64,000 bases of DNA from Chryseobacterium aahli (GCF_022699665.1 NZ_JALDNB010000016.1:1-64000), one strand, 5' to 3'. Numbered from the stretch's first letter, positions 1-10,694 are shown. The notes: generated by a model from the sequence alone, not told the origin. Made by a program: numbers and translations.

Positions 1-1
1 A

Positions 2-82
2 AAGTGTAAAATTATAAGCCGTGCATTTGCTGTTATTGCAAGAAATGAAGCTTTTGTAAATACTTACAAATTTGCATCATAA
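2..82 (+). pseudogene. C-terminal end of a probable IS110-family transposase, cut by window edge
   Basis: An open frame enters from the left edge and stops with TAA at 80-82, giving the last 26 residues of a protein. The tail contains ISRAFAVIARNE and ends VNTYKFAS. This resembles the C-termini I remember for IS110-type transposases of Bacteroidetes (a basic stretch, then an FAVI-like segment, a Y and a short tail). The identification is from memory of family style and is uncertain. Whether the full gene is intact lies outside the window. No terminal inverted repeat is expected for IS110 elements and none was seen. Confidence 0.4.
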
Positions 83-180
83 TTTTAACTGATTTTATTT
101 GGTTTTTATCATAGAATGCGGGAGCGGGGTTTAACTGACAAACTTTGTAATAATAAAACGGTACTTTTATAAAACACAAA

Positions 181-202
181 ACCCACCGCAATTGCGGTGG
201 GT
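181..202. terminator. Bidirectional hairpin terminator
   Basis: A perfect 11-bp inverted repeat (ACCCACCGCAA and its complement, no spacer) lies 27 bases beyond the stop codon of the immunity gene. T-rich sequence flanks it on the right and A-rich sequence on the left. It can end the minus-strand RHS operon and any plus-strand transcript from the left edge. Bases 83-180 hold no feature I can support. Confidence 0.75.
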
Positions 203-229
203 TTGTTGTTATAAAATAAGAGCGGGAAA

Positions 230-610
230 CTATTTATAATGAGTTACGTGAATAATCTTTCCGTCCTTTGCATTAATCTTAATTTCGAAGGTTCCTCCGA
301 ACATAGGCATACCTTTATAAAGATACTTATCTAACATACCTTGATTCAGACTTCCCGTAATTATCCACATTTTATTTTTCTTTAATTCAATATTATATGG
401 TCTTTCGTCTTTAATCTTAGATTTTCCATAAATAACAAATAAACTATCTTCAGCTATTTTGACGGCTGTTTCTTCATCCTTGACAAAGCAATCTTCGCAG
501 TTAGCTACTTGTTGATTCTTCTTTATATACTTTTCCCTTGAAAAAAAAAGATTATACAAAAGAAAAGTGCTTACAACAAATACTATAATTATAAATATTC
601 TTTTTTTCAT
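230..610 (-). CDS. NTF2-fold immunity protein (YbbC/YhhH-like), cognate to the RHS toxin
   Basis: A 126-residue protein with an N-terminal membrane anchor (residues 5-23, IFIIIVFVVSTFLLYNLFF). Its C-terminal domain has the pattern of NTF2-fold immunity proteins: ETAVKIAEDSLFVIYGK, a central NKMWIITGSL strand, a GGTFEIKI strand and a final KIIHVTHYK. Family members neutralise polymorphic toxins. The start codon lies 2 bases after the RHS toxin stop codon, the usual order of toxin then immunity gene. The membrane anchor suggests it works at the inner membrane facing the periplasm. The family call is from memory of its motif pattern; the pairing is inferred from position. Confidence 0.75.
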   Translation of the reverse strand: MKKRIFIIIVFVVSTFLLYNLFFSREKYIKKNQQVANCEDCFVKDEETAVKIAEDSLFVIYGKSKIKDERPYNIELKKNKMWIITGSLNQGMLDKYLYKGMPMFGGTFEIKINAKDGKIIHVTHYK

Positions 611-612
611 TT

Positions 613-3600
613 CTATATAATTCCTTTACCTTTTGGCGTTGGAGAAGATTTCATAATAGGAATAATTATATTATCCAAAATAATCTTACCAGTACCTCTT
701 GTTGGTTCATTTTTAGGTAATTTATCACTGTCTATATTATTTGACCTATTAGGATGGTTTTTATCACTCGGAACATCTTTATCTAAAATAACTGTCTGAT
801 TTGTCTTTTCATTATACTTTAACAATTCTCCCTTTGGAGTTGCTATATAAGCATCCATCCCAACTATTTCAGCACCTTTTTTATCAGCAGGAGAAGGATT
901 ATCATTGTCATACTTTTTATCATAATTTGAATGAGTATGTACAGCGGAAACAATTTTAGCATTATCCATTGAAAAATCAGGAGCTGGGGTTACACTTGAT
1001 TCGCCACTGCTTACATTTGGGGTAGTGTATGTAAAATATTTTTCTCCCTTAGAATCTGTTACTTGATATATAACCGACCCATATTCTTTTTTGTCTTTTA
1101 TGGAATTATCGTTATATAACATTGCAAAATCTTTTGCAGCGTCTTTTACTGTTTTAAATCTATCTCCCGGATTCATTGCTTCTCTTCCGTCAGGGTCAAC
1201 AAACATTATAGGATTATCTAAAGCGTAAGTATAAGGAGAAAACCTTCTGGACTTTTCCGCTAGCGGGTCAACCACTCCCCATCTACCAATATCCGGCATA
1301 TACATCCTCGCGCCATAATCGTACATCCCCGTCTCCTGCAACTCCTTTCCGTTGTACTTATAATTGTTGAAAGATAAACTATTGTAATAATTGTTATGTA
1401 TCATTCCGAATGGATAGTAATTGGTAACTTCATTGATATCTCCTATTGTTTCACCAGGCATACATGGTTCACCACTTGGTACATTGTCACAATTTTTAAT
1501 AGTACTTCCTACTACTATTCCATCACCGTCACTATCACTATATGATAATCTTACGTTTCCTAAATGATCTGAATAATTATAATAATATCTACCTAAAATT
1601 TCATTGTAATATCCTTCAGCAGTTGGAATAAATTGTAGCTTCATTGTTGTTTCATTCCAATCATTTTTATACTGAAAACCATCTAAATAATCTGTTTTTT
1701 CCAAGCCATAATTATCAAAGGTTTTCATTAATTTAACTCCGTCTGCCCTATAAGTATTACTTGTTGTTTGACCATTCTGAATAGTCTGATTAGGCAAATT
1801 TAGAAAATTATATTGAATGGATGAAATACCTTTGTCTGCAAATGATGTCATATTTCCGTTTAGGTCATATCCTATATCTGTTGGTGCAGCTTTATAAGGG
1901 TAGCCAAGGGTTGTGGTTACAGTTTCATTTATTTTCTGAAGTCGGTTGCTAACATTAGCATTTTCGTATTGATAAGAGAGATTATCAATAAGTAAAGCTG
2001 TAGTTCCCATTCTATGAGCCGTTCTTTTCATAGTTTTAATATTCCCGTTGAGATCATAGGTAACTTTCTCGTAATATTCTCTGATTGATGCATTCATAGA
2101 ATTTTGATAAAATCCTGCTGAGAGTCTGTTTAGACCATCATACACGTATCCATATCTTTTGAGAGGATCATTTTCTTTACCAATTCTCCAATCTACTTCG
2201 GCAATATTCCCATTGTATCTTGGGAGAACCTGTAAACTTGGATCAGAGGCATCCGGAGTTTGTATACCTTCAACCTGGTTATATTTTATTTTATAGCCAA
2301 AAAGATCATTTCCCAAATTGTTGGGATCATTAATTCCCGTCATCCAGCCACGAATATTGTAAGTGTAATCAACTGTCTGAAGTCCACTTCCCAAACTCGT
2401 ACCGCCTACTTTTTTGTTCTTTAATTGAGAAAGCTCGTTGTAGTCGTTCTGAGCTAAATATTCAATGGGATTGCTATCAACCTGATGGGTGTGGGTCTTC
2501 AATCTGTTCTGATGATCGTAGGTGAAATTCTCAGTAATCACTCTTTCAGTATCACTATTTAATCTTTTGTGCTTGGTAACTGCCTGTAGCGGTGTTCCCG
2601 AAAAGTCCAGCAAAGATTCGGTTTTGGTATAACCTCCCAGATGATTGACAGAATGGCTTGCGACAGGTCTTCCTTTGGTGTCGTACCAGCTGTAGGTCTT
2701 TGTCCAGTTATCATCCTCAATATTCTTTACATAAGAAGCAACAGGTAGTGTTTTTGTGCTGATGTTGTATAGCTGTGCATTTTCGTGCAGGATATTTTGT
2801 CCCAAAATTTGGGTCGGTATTGCAGGACTTCCTACTGGATAGATATCATAATAATTTACAGATAACACGGTTTCTATATTGGAGAAATATACGTTACTAT
2901 AGTAAATCTGCATACCGTTCTTTGTGAATCCCGCATTTAGTACTTCTGTAATCACCTGATTTCCTGCCTGACTCTGCATGCTTTCTCTGCTGCCACCGGG
3001 CAAAATACCGGTATAAACAACTCTGCCAAACTGGTCATATTTGGTCATAAGCCATTTTCCCTGTTGTTGCAAAACAGCATCCTGGGTCATCATCAGCCTG
3101 TCGGCTTTATCGTACACCATAAATTCCCATCCTTTTCCGGGAAGTTTTTTTTCTACTAAACGGTTTCTGCCATCATAGCGATATTGATAATAAAGGTTTT
3201 CTACTGTGGATGATTCTACCGTAGGTGCCGAAGCTAATGGCGGAATAACAAATACGAGCTGATTATATTCGTTATACACATAATAAGTATCTGCATTTTC
3301 TGTAGCACTCAACACTTTTCTCACAAGAAGAATCTGCCCCTGTCCGTTTTTGAATTCTATGGTTTTGTTTCCGTCTTCATCAGTTACTGTGTTCTTGTAT
3401 AACTGTGAGGGTTGGAAATATTGAAGAAGCTGAACAGCGGTTTGTGTTCTGCCTTCAACCCATGTTGTAGTAGTTTCATATTTTCTTACATAGTCGCTAG
3501 CTGCGTTGGCATCATAATCAAATTTGACGGGTTTACTAGTCCAGTCGTTTCCTACTTGGATCTGCTGTTGGATTCTGTCCAGTGGTGAGTTTTCTAAGAT

Positions 3601-3972
3601 TTTTTCTGCATAGATTTTCTCAGAACCATAGATGGTTGGTTGTGATGCATTGGCAAGCGGATTGGGAACAATCGCACCATTCATCGTTCCGGATTGCGGC
3701 ACGGGAAGAAAGTCTTTTACCTGTCTTCCGAAACCGTCATATTCTATATGGGACACCACATCTTTTCCAAGAGGTGATGCTTTGACATTAACTACCTGTT
3801 TAGGTCTTCCCAAACCGTCAAAATACTGAACCGTTTCAGCGGTTTTTGTTGCTGTCGTTCCATTATAATCAAGAAATGTCTTTGAATACACATAGTTTTC
3901 TGTATTAGTCAATTGAGCTTGCGAGAAACCTACAACAAATACTGCGCTTATCGGGATTAATATTTTCTTCAT
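613..3972 (-). CDS. RHS-repeat polymorphic toxin with DUF4329/JAMM-like C-terminal tip
   Basis: A 1119-residue secreted protein. A signal peptide (ending near residue 19, FSQAQ) is followed by a DUF6443-like N-terminal region, many YD/RHS repeats, and an RHS-associated core near residues 850-930 ([40 protein letters not shown]). The last 187 residues form a variable tip matching my memory of DUF4329: an EYGSVIY strand, then H-T-H at 1012-1014 and S-P-A-D at 1027-1030. This is the HxH...SxxD pattern of JAMM/MPN metallopeptidases and suggests a zinc peptidase toxin. The upstream glutamate of a full JAMM site is not assigned. The gene follows the RHS-like partner by 6 bases and precedes its immunity gene by 2. 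Confidence 0.85.
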   Translation of the reverse strand: MKKILIPISAVFVVGFSQAQLTNTENYVYSKTFLDYNGTTATKTAETVQYFDGLGRPKQVVNVKASPLGKDVVSHIEYDGFGRQVKDFLPVPQSGTMNGAIVPNPLANASQPTIYGSEKIYAEKILENSPLDRIQQQIQVGNDWTSKPVKFDYDANAASDYVRKYETTTTWVEGRTQTAVQLLQYFQPSQLYKNTVTDEDGNKTIEFKNGQGQILLVRKVLSATENADTYYVYNEYNQLVFVIPPLASAPTVESSTVENLYYQYRYDGRNRLVEKKLPGKGWEFMVYDKADRLMMTQDAVLQQQGKWLMTKYDQFGRVVYTGILPGGSRESMQSQAGNQVITEVLNAGFTKNGMQIYYSNVYFSNIETVLSVNYYDIYPVGSPAIPTQILGQNILHENAQLYNISTKTLPVASYVKNIEDDNWTKTYSWYDTKGRPVASHSVNHLGGYTKTESLLDFSGTPLQAVTKHKRLNSDTERVITENFTYDHQNRLKTHTHQVDSNPIEYLAQNDYNELSQLKNKKVGGTSLGSGLQTVDYTYNIRGWMTGINDPNNLGNDLFGYKIKYNQVEGIQTPDASDPSLQVLPRYNGNIAEVDWRIGKENDPLKRYGYVYDGLNRLSAGFYQNSMNASIREYYEKVTYDLNGNIKTMKRTAHRMGTTALLIDNLSYQYENANVSNRLQKINETVTTTLGYPYKAAPTDIGYDLNGNMTSFADKGISSIQYNFLNLPNQTIQNGQTTSNTYRADGVKLMKTFDNYGLEKTDYLDGFQYKNDWNETTMKLQFIPTAEGYYNEILGRYYYNYSDHLGNVRLSYSDSDGDGIVVGSTIKNCDNVPSGEPCMPGETIGDINEVTNYYPFGMIHNNYYNSLSFNNYKYNGKELQETGMYDYGARMYMPDIGRWGVVDPLAEKSRRFSPYTYALDNPIMFVDPDGREAMNPGDRFKTVKDAAKDFAMLYNDNSIKDKKEYGSVIYQVTDSKGEKYFTYTTPNVSSGESSVTPAPDFSMDNAKIVSAVHTHSNYDKKYDNDNPSPADKKGAEIVGMDAYIATPKGELLKYNEKTNQTVILDKDVPSDKNHPNRSNNIDSDKLPKNEPTRGTGKIILDNIIIPIMKSSPTPKGKGII

Positions 3973-3978
3973 GTGTTT

Positions 3979-6900
3979 TTATGGTTTGTAGTTGTACTTG
4001 AATTCTTTTAACAGCTTACCTGTTGCATTGTTTTCCCTGATTTCTTTTAAGCGATTGGCTGTATCATAAAGATAAACCTCTCTAATGCCACTTGGCGGTG
4101 TGATGCTTGTAACTCCGACTAATGGGTCGTAAGTGTAGGTTGTAATACTGTAATTAGAAAGAACTGAATTTTTTCTAAAAGTATCCAAAGATTCAATCAG
4201 TAATTGCTCTGAAGAACCATTCAAGTCTGAATTTGATTTTTGGCATATGTCTAAAGTCGTATAACTAGAAGTTGAATTACTAATACCTAAATCATTCATC
4301 AAATTGATATAGGCAACTCCTTCTATTTTTGCTATTGGGAGTGTTCTTTGGTAACCATATAATATTGTTACTGGTATTCCGTCTTTGGATGTATATTGTA
4401 AAAGATTTCCTTTTTCATCATAGCTATCATATGTTATATCATTTTCAAAGACTTCGTTGGGTGTATTAATTTTAGAAACTTGTACACTTTGTTGAGAAGA
4501 TGGTAATAATAGTTGGTGTCCATTCCAATTTTTACTAAAATTTGTTTTATTCTTAGAAATTGGAACTCCTTGTTTATTAACTTCAGTCAAGACAGGAATT
4601 TCCACCATATTTGCTGTGATCATATCTGCATTTGAGGAATAATTTAAAGTTTTATTAATTTCTGAGCCATCGGAATTTATACTTTTTATGTTTGTAAGTA
4701 CCTGAGGCTTAGTTTGAGAAAAAGTAAATTCATTCAAACTTGTTAGCTCTTGACCGTTAAAATATTCCTTTTCAATAATTTTCTTAGGAACAAAAGTTCC
4801 ACCGAACTGTTTTATATAATAGTTAAAACTTCCCCTGTCAGTTGCATGAGTAACATAATTTGTGGGTTTTAAAACATCAGCTATATCAGAAAATTCAGTT
4901 ATAGACTCTCTAATTTTCACAAAACTATCATTATAAAATTCTTGTTTACTTAATTTTCCTCTTTTATACGAAAATGAATTATAAGGAAGATTTATATTTT
5001 CAATATTTTGAGGTCCTAGCGTGTATTTTAAATTAGAATTAACAATATTTTGATCAATTTTAATAAAATCTGAATTATCAGGATGTGAATCATGCCCTGT
5101 AAAATGGTATTTTATGTAACTTCCATTACTTTGAATTTCCGTTACTTCTGAGTATAATACTGGTGATGAATTCATCGCAGTTTCAATAATATTGTTAGAA
5201 TATACATCAATACTTTCATGATGTTGTATTGAGTTTGTTGCAGAAAAATAAATTAAATTTCTATAATAATTTGATAATATACCACTAGAGATTATATTTG
5301 GAATGTTAGGATTGTAATTCTTTAAATATTTATATTCTTTTGTATCAGCAATTAGCCCCCCTTCAGAATAATTAATTATTTTTTTTATTCTGCCCCCGCC
5401 GACTACGCCCGTGGAGCTAACCACAGAATTTTTAAATTGATTAGAAAAAGGACGGTCAACTTTTTCACTGTAATCATGACCTTCATAAATAAACTCTGAC
5501 CTTCCTCTTGTCGGATAAGTAATGTTTTTTAAAAGTCCTGTACTGGCATAATTTATATCCGAATTTCTTATGGATTCAGAAAAAGAATATTCACCATTGT
5601 TCTTATTTAGATTAAAATTCGGAACTAATTTATTATTTGTTTTACCATTCCAATACCCCCAAAAATCAATACCTATAGTATATTCATCGGGAAGAGTAGA
5701 TTTACCATAGTAATCAAAGTTATACTCCATTTCATATACTGGATTTAATTTTGACTTGAGAAATAATTTCAATTTATCTAAGAAAAAATAGTCTTTATTC
5801 CTATAGTAAGTTAAAGCTACATTTTTATAATTATGACCTAATTGATTTTTTAGAAATATTGACACTAGTTTATATGATGGAATTGTTCCATTATAGTACT
5901 TGTTAAAAACTTCGTAATTAAAAAATGCTATTGGGGTATTGTTAAGTCTTATTTCTTCGGGCAAGCTTTTTTTTGTTATATTGAATGAACTTACTATTCC
6001 TGAATCTGCATACGTACTCTCGTTCCCCCAATGCACAGTTCCCCCAACATAATCTAGCCAACTAGAAGAAGTATTGTAGTTCATATTTGTACTCTTTATA
6101 TTTTGTGTACGAACAAAATTATAATCTAAAATCCGAGAAAAGGGTTCTTTTATATTACTAATCAAATCTCTGTCATGACAAAAATCTTTATCGTAAGGAT
6201 CAATGTTTTCAGATTTATAAACAATATCTATAACATTTGTATTTGGGTATTCAATTTTAAATAAGTTCCAAGCAGTTATTGTAAACTTATTGTCAATATT
6301 TTGATCGGTAGACATTGGATAAGATACTTCAAGATTTGCATATACACCACCGAAGGAATATTTTATTCCTTGACCATCTGTTATAACGATTGAGGAATTC
6401 TTTGTTAAACACTTAGAATCTTGGTATTGAGCACCATTAAAAAAAATTCCTATTGGTTGTTTGGACGATAAATTTGTAATATCAATTTTTAAACTTTTTT
6501 CTTCAGATACAATTATTGGAACCCCATTATTTCCTATATAAAAATACCCATGTTTGCCCATAAAATTAAAGTTAAAAACATCAGGCTCTAGCTCAAAATT
6601 TCTACCGCTACAATTTATTCCAACTTTAACATTTCCATTATTCCCTGCGTTATAATTATTTCCATATATCTGAGAATTAGTCTTATTACAGTTTCTTACG
6701 CCTTCTAAGTATCCATATAATTTATCACTTGCTGTTGATTCAGGGCAATAGTCATCCGGAATTCCCCGAACCTCTCTACTTATCGCTCCTCCAAAGTCAA
6801 GTGACCAATCCATCCCTACATAATTGGATCTTTTTGCGGGAACAAATCCTGTCCCATAATATTGAAGGTTAATACTAAAGTTCTCATTCATGTATATACC

Positions 6901-7086
6901 CGAATAATTATATAAGTTAACAGTATACGCATTACCACCAGTGTTTTTATTTATAGGGATATTTCCAAATTTTTCTATTTGATAAGTTTGAGGAGATTTT
7001 ACATTCGGAATAGTTTGTGAAAAACTATTAATAAATGAATTAATTAAAAGTATAATAATTAATTTTCTGTCAAATATTTTTTTCAT
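3979..7086 (-). CDS. Secreted RHS/YD-repeat partner protein
   Basis: A 1035-residue protein with a signal peptide (about residues 1-23, ending NSFSQ). Short YD-like motifs recur through the central part (NYVGMDWSLDFGG, EYKYLKNY, NITYDSYDEKGNLL). The C-terminus (TTYTYDPLVGVTSITPPSG, YLYDTANRLKEIRENN) is typical of the region feeding into RHS shells. No toxin tip is visible. It probably supplies part of the shell or a surface anchor for the RHS toxin 6 bases downstream, in the way TcB/SpvB-type proteins pair with TcC-type RHS proteins. That comparison is an inference. It is part of a four-gene operon with nearly constant 6-base spacing. Confidence 0.75.
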   Translation of the reverse strand: MKKIFDRKLIIILLINSFINSFSQTIPNVKSPQTYQIEKFGNIPINKNTGGNAYTVNLYNYSGIYMNENFSINLQYYGTGFVPAKRSNYVGMDWSLDFGGAISREVRGIPDDYCPESTASDKLYGYLEGVRNCNKTNSQIYGNNYNAGNNGNVKVGINCSGRNFELEPDVFNFNFMGKHGYFYIGNNGVPIIVSEEKSLKIDITNLSSKQPIGIFFNGAQYQDSKCLTKNSSIVITDGQGIKYSFGGVYANLEVSYPMSTDQNIDNKFTITAWNLFKIEYPNTNVIDIVYKSENIDPYDKDFCHDRDLISNIKEPFSRILDYNFVRTQNIKSTNMNYNTSSSWLDYVGGTVHWGNESTYADSGIVSSFNITKKSLPEEIRLNNTPIAFFNYEVFNKYYNGTIPSYKLVSIFLKNQLGHNYKNVALTYYRNKDYFFLDKLKLFLKSKLNPVYEMEYNFDYYGKSTLPDEYTIGIDFWGYWNGKTNNKLVPNFNLNKNNGEYSFSESIRNSDINYASTGLLKNITYPTRGRSEFIYEGHDYSEKVDRPFSNQFKNSVVSSTGVVGGGRIKKIINYSEGGLIADTKEYKYLKNYNPNIPNIISSGILSNYYRNLIYFSATNSIQHHESIDVYSNNIIETAMNSSPVLYSEVTEIQSNGSYIKYHFTGHDSHPDNSDFIKIDQNIVNSNLKYTLGPQNIENINLPYNSFSYKRGKLSKQEFYNDSFVKIRESITEFSDIADVLKPTNYVTHATDRGSFNYYIKQFGGTFVPKKIIEKEYFNGQELTSLNEFTFSQTKPQVLTNIKSINSDGSEINKTLNYSSNADMITANMVEIPVLTEVNKQGVPISKNKTNFSKNWNGHQLLLPSSQQSVQVSKINTPNEVFENDITYDSYDEKGNLLQYTSKDGIPVTILYGYQRTLPIAKIEGVAYINLMNDLGISNSTSSYTTLDICQKSNSDLNGSSEQLLIESLDTFRKNSVLSNYSITTYTYDPLVGVTSITPPSGIREVYLYDTANRLKEIRENNATGKLLKEFKYNYKP

Positions 7087-7092
7087 GTGTTT

Positions 7093-8634
7093 TTATTTTT
7101 TAATCAATTTACCATTCGCAGTTTTCCCTGCATCCGTTTTTATCGTTACCAAATAAGCCCCCTGAATCAGATTCTGCGTATTGATCTTGGTTACCTTATT
7201 CTTGGTTTTCAGACCTTGTAGCTGTCTTCCGCCCATATCGTAAATCGTAATATCAGCTTCTTTGAAATCAAAGCCGATCTCCACATAACAGTAATCAGAA
7301 ACAGGATTCGGATAAATCTTGATGTTTTGCTTTTCAATCAGTTGATCCAGCTGTTTGTCACCCAGTTTGACGATCTTCCAGTTTTCCTTTCCGAGTTCTT
7401 CTGCACTTGTTCCTGCAAGAATAATAGAACCGTCTCTGTTTAATTTGATATCAGATAATCTTTCTTCCTTTTTTCTTGATTCTCCTTTGACGTGCTTTCT
7501 CCACTGCTCATTACCTTCAGAATTTAAATAAAGCATCCAGAATGTCTCATCATCTGCTTCTATTCTCCCTTCTGCCTGAGTATAACCGCCTAGTAAAATG
7601 CCCTTAGAGTTCTTGTCGTCGCCGGTTTTTACCACGTTCATTCCCATCAGAACATCCCTATTCTTAAAATTGTAGGATTTTTGCCAAAGCTCTTCACCCC
7701 GGTCATTTAATGAGATCAGCCAAATGTCAGTTCCTTCATCAATATCGACTGTTTTATTTCCTGATTTGTCAGACCTTGATTCTCCACCAATGACATATCC
7801 GGTAGAAGTCATTGCCAAAGTTCTTAAATGGTCATCACCTTTCCCTCCGAAGTTCTTTTCCCATTCTACTTTTCCTTCTTTGTTCAGTTTGACGATCCAA
7901 AAATCACCTTCACCGAAGTTTTCAGTTTTCTTGGAACCACCAATAGTACTTCTTGAATAAATTCCAAGCAATGCACCGCCGTCAATCGTTGGAATCATCT
8001 TCTCCACTTCATCAAGACCTTTTCCGCCTATAATGATCTGTGATAGTTCTTTTCCGTTTTTATCAATTTTTGAGACGATCACGTCTTTCGATCCGTGACC
8101 CTTCGGAGCATTCTGCACATTTCCTGCAACAAAAAATCCGAAATCTGTAGTCTGAATGACGGCTTTTGCTTCTTCGTCAGAGCTTGATCCCAAAGTTTTC
8201 TGCCAGATCTCATCCCCAAATTCGTTGATGCGAATGAGCCATATATCAGATCCACCTTTTCCACTGTCTTTTTTATCTAACCCTTTTCCTGAATAAGAAG
8301 TTCCTGCCAACAGAAAACCACCTTCCTGAGTAGCCACCGTTGCAGAGAGAAAATCATGGTTTTGTCCCGAGAAATACTTTTCCCAGACTTCTTCACCTTG
8401 CTGATTGAGTTTTACCAAAAGAAAATCGTAACCGTTATTTTGTTTGTTTTCGGAAGTGAGTTTTTTCGATTGAATAGAACTTCCTGTAATGAGGTATTGC
8501 TGATCGATTGTTGTGGTGACTTGTGAGAGAAAATCCTGAGTAGAGGATTTAATATCTTTCTGCCATACCACATCCTGAGCATACGATACCGCAAATGTGC
8601 ATAAGAAAAATGCACTCGAGTAGAGTTTTTTCAT
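7093..8634 (-). CDS. T9SS type A sorting-domain protein with beta-propeller-like repeats
   Basis: A 513-residue secreted protein. A signal peptide (about 1-19, ending SYAQ) leads into at least seven repeats of about 50 residues of the form GGYDxWLIRLNxxGEEVWEK (for example DIWLIRINEFGDEIWQK, FWIVKLNKEGKVEWEK). These repeats are common in Bacteroidetes surface proteins and suggest a beta-propeller. The last 75 residues are a type IX sorting domain: IYPNPVSDYCYVEI, an IYDMGGRQL strand and a final GKLIKK. It is the first gene of the RHS operon, so it may share regulation or a surface site with the toxin. A weak -7 candidate (TATATTCG) lies at 8662-8669 on the minus strand. Confidence 0.85.
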   Translation of the reverse strand: MKKLYSSAFFLCTFAVSYAQDVVWQKDIKSSTQDFLSQVTTTIDQQYLITGSSIQSKKLTSENKQNNGYDFLLVKLNQQGEEVWEKYFSGQNHDFLSATVATQEGGFLLAGTSYSGKGLDKKDSGKGGSDIWLIRINEFGDEIWQKTLGSSSDEEAKAVIQTTDFGFFVAGNVQNAPKGHGSKDVIVSKIDKNGKELSQIIIGGKGLDEVEKMIPTIDGGALLGIYSRSTIGGSKKTENFGEGDFWIVKLNKEGKVEWEKNFGGKGDDHLRTLAMTSTGYVIGGESRSDKSGNKTVDIDEGTDIWLISLNDRGEELWQKSYNFKNRDVLMGMNVVKTGDDKNSKGILLGGYTQAEGRIEADDETFWMLYLNSEGNEQWRKHVKGESRKKEERLSDIKLNRDGSIILAGTSAEELGKENWKIVKLGDKQLDQLIEKQNIKIYPNPVSDYCYVEIGFDFKEADITIYDMGGRQLQGLKTKNKVTKINTQNLIQGAYLVTIKTDAGKTANGKLIKK

Positions 8635-9230
8635 GATTTGAGTTTACATTTTTTAATGTTGCGAATATAACTATTTTTTGATATACCTATCTCCTAATCG
8701 AGATTTATTACATTATTATTTGCTAATAATTCACAAATGTCTATTGATAATGCGACAAAACTTGACGTGTATTATGGAATTTGAAAAAATATTGAAATCT
8801 GTAAAAAAATGGATATGCAAAGCTGTTTAAAAGATAAAATACTGACTGCTGAGGAATTTCAGGAATCTATTGAAAAATCAATTAAAGAATACAACTCTGA
8901 AAAGCCGTAATATTTTGATAAAATATACATGCCTGATGGAGTTTAGAAAAAGACAAGAATTGAGTTTTAGATAATACTTTGACCTTCTCAAAAATTAAAA
9001 ATAGATTTACAGCAGGAAAAAACGATTTATAAGTTTCTTTAATATTATAAGTTAAAAAAATAATCACCAAACCTTAATCAACTTTAAAGCATATTTAAGA
9101 AAAGAAAGTTAGATGAAAATTTGAAAAGAACTTTAAAAGATTTTATCCCATACAGATTTTTACAAGATTAGATAAACGCTCTTATAGTCTAGATAAACTA
9201 AAATTAATCAGTCCCAATTTTTTGGGATTT
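8635..9230. other. Intergenic region at the left flank of the mobile element
   Basis: About 600 bases without a convincing gene. It holds two short overlapping plus-strand reading frames, at 8774-8830 (18 codons) and 8809-8910 (33 residues, starting MDMQSCLKDK). Neither matches anything I recognise, and they may be remnants. A small hairpin, TCCCAA-TTTT-TTGGGA at 9212-9227, precedes the promoter of the element's first gene. The junction between chromosome and element probably lies here, but no direct repeat marks it. Confidence 0.4.
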
Positions 9231-9238
9231 TATTTTTG
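9231..9238 (+). promoter_or_regulatory. Bacteroidetes -7 box TATTTTTG
   Basis: An exact match to TAnnTTTG, 53 bases before the helix-turn-helix gene. No TTG -33 element is found at the usual 17-23 base spacing. The hairpin at 9212-9227 ends 3 bases upstream and could be a regulator site. Confidence 0.45.
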
Positions 9239-9291
9239 CAGTGTTTTAATGAAGAATTTTGGAATGTTAAAACCAAGTAAAATTCATTAAA

Positions 9292-9579
9292 ATGTCAGTA
9301 CAACTTTATTCACATTCTAAATCAGATTTAGAAAAAGCAGTTGAGATCATTCTCAAAAAAGCTTCAGAGTTTTCGATGCCTGTTTCTAAAGAAGCAACGC
9401 AACCGGAAGACCTTATTTCCCAAATTGATGCATCTAAATTTTTGCATGTATCAATTCCCACCATTATCGATTGGAGAAAAAACAAAGAGCTTCCTTACTA
9501 TAACTTCAGCGGACGATTTTATTACTCTAAAAGCGAACTTTTAGAATACGGAAGACGAAGAAACCATAGAACAGCTTAG
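9292..9579 (+). CDS. Helix-turn-helix (excisionase/MerR-type) DNA-binding protein
   Basis: A 95-residue protein whose second half (about 42-92) is a winged helix-turn-helix of the HTH_17 type. It has SKFLHVSIPTIIDWRKNKELPYY, followed by a GRFYYSKSELLEYG wing. This family includes excisionases and plasmid-borne regulators in Bacteroidetes mobile elements. It lies 26 bases before rep, so it may regulate replication or excision. No integrase was found for it to act with. Confidence 0.75.
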   Translation: MSVQLYSHSKSDLEKAVEIILKKASEFSMPVSKEATQPEDLISQIDASKFLHVSIPTIIDWRKNKELPYYNFSGRFYYSKSELLEYGRRRNHRTA

Positions 9580-9605
9580 CAACCATTTAAATTACTTCAG
9601 ACTTT

Positions 9606-10496
9606 ATGATTACCGATCAACACACAAAGGTTCTGAGAAAAGATTTTAAAGAAAATGATTCTGCAGATATCATCCGGATAAGTAATCAATTTGTAGATAA
9701 TTTTTTATTCCAGGATAGCTTAGCGGTTGACATTCCAATAAATGCTTTAAGAATAATTTTCAACATAATTTCCATCTTGAGAAATGAGCAATTTATGCCT
9801 GAAAAACAACCTGTGCAACTATCTCTTTTTGATGAAGAATTTGAAACAGAAAATAACGTGTTTGCAACAATTAAAATCAGAAATAGTAAGATTTCAAGGA
9901 ATCGCTCCAGCAAACAAATTGTCGAAGCATACGAATATTTAGCAAAATTCAAAATGGGTTGGTACACATCAAAAAACATGGCGGGTAAAGACATTAAAAC
10001 ATTTGGCGGATTGATTTCTCTACCGTCTTACGAGGAAAGAGGCTACACCTCATTTTTGATAAGCAGTTTTTGGTTAAAGAAACTCATAGTGCTGTCAGAA
10101 TACAATCATATGTACTACGATCTTGTATATCGTGTGAGAAATAATAAGCACATTTTATTTGCTCTTTGGTTGTCAAAGATTCCGGATACAGGAACAATGG
10201 TTAAGCTTTCAACTTTCAATCAGAAGTTCAGAATAAACTATAAAAATTCAAATGATTTCTGTACAAAGTTTTTAAGAGCTGTAAGGAGAGATTTAGATTT
10301 ATACAATTCTTTGTCGTTCAATTACAAATATGAAAATGACCTTATCTATATTATTCCATATCAATCTAATCCTTTGGATAAAGCACCGGAACAAAAGCAA
10401 CAAATTGATTTAAAATCTGTAAGAGAAAGAATAAGATATTTCAAAAAAAGATACTCATTAGAACAGGTTAATCTTTCAAATTTCATCTACAATTAA
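9606..10496 (+). CDS. Plasmid replication initiator (Rep_3/RepB-like), cut by an in-frame stop
   Basis: A 296-residue protein resembling RepB-type initiators of Bacteroidetes plasmids. It has tandem winged-helix-like regions with PINALRIIFNIISILR near 40-56, YEYLAKFKMGWYTSK, SSFWLKKLIVLSEYNHMYYDLVYRVRN, and LWLSKIPDTGTMVKLSTFNQKF. The frame does not end naturally. After TAA at 10494-10496 the same frame continues for 65 more sense codons of plausible Rep sequence. Seven iterons follow, which fits theta replication from a downstream origin. The stop may have inactivated replication, which would suit an element fixed in the chromosome. Confidence 0.8.
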   Translation: MITDQHTKVLRKDFKENDSADIIRISNQFVDNFLFQDSLAVDIPINALRIIFNIISILRNEQFMPEKQPVQLSLFDEEFETENNVFATIKIRNSKISRNRSSKQIVEAYEYLAKFKMGWYTSKNMAGKDIKTFGGLISLPSYEERGYTSFLISSFWLKKLIVLSEYNHMYYDLVYRVRNNKHILFALWLSKIPDTGTMVKLSTFNQKFRINYKNSNDFCTKFLRAVRRDLDLYNSLSFNYKYENDLIYIIPYQSNPLDKAPEQKQQIDLKSVRERIRYFKKRYSLEQVNLSNFIYN

Positions 10497-10694
10497 GTCA
10501 ATATTGATAGGACACGCAATCAGATTGAGAACGCTTACAGAGATTTTATTAAGAACAACAGAGCTAAAGGCACTACTTCAAATAAAGTTAAGGGTATCAA
10601 TTTTCTTCAAGAACTTCAGGCGTTAATTATTGAGAACTACCGAAAAACAGAAATCGGAAAGAGATTACCAAATGGATATCCTTTAATAATATGA
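10497..10694 (+). pseudogene. In-frame C-terminal remainder of rep after a TAA codon
   Basis: The frame of rep continues without interruption from 10497 to TGA at 10692-10694. It encodes VNIDRTRNQIENAYRDF, then a basic KVKG segment, and ends in a KRLPNGYPL-like tail. The composition and the charged helical pattern look like a genuine Rep C-terminus, not chance. The original protein would have been about 362 residues if the TAA was once a sense codon, for example CAA. Confidence 0.6.
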
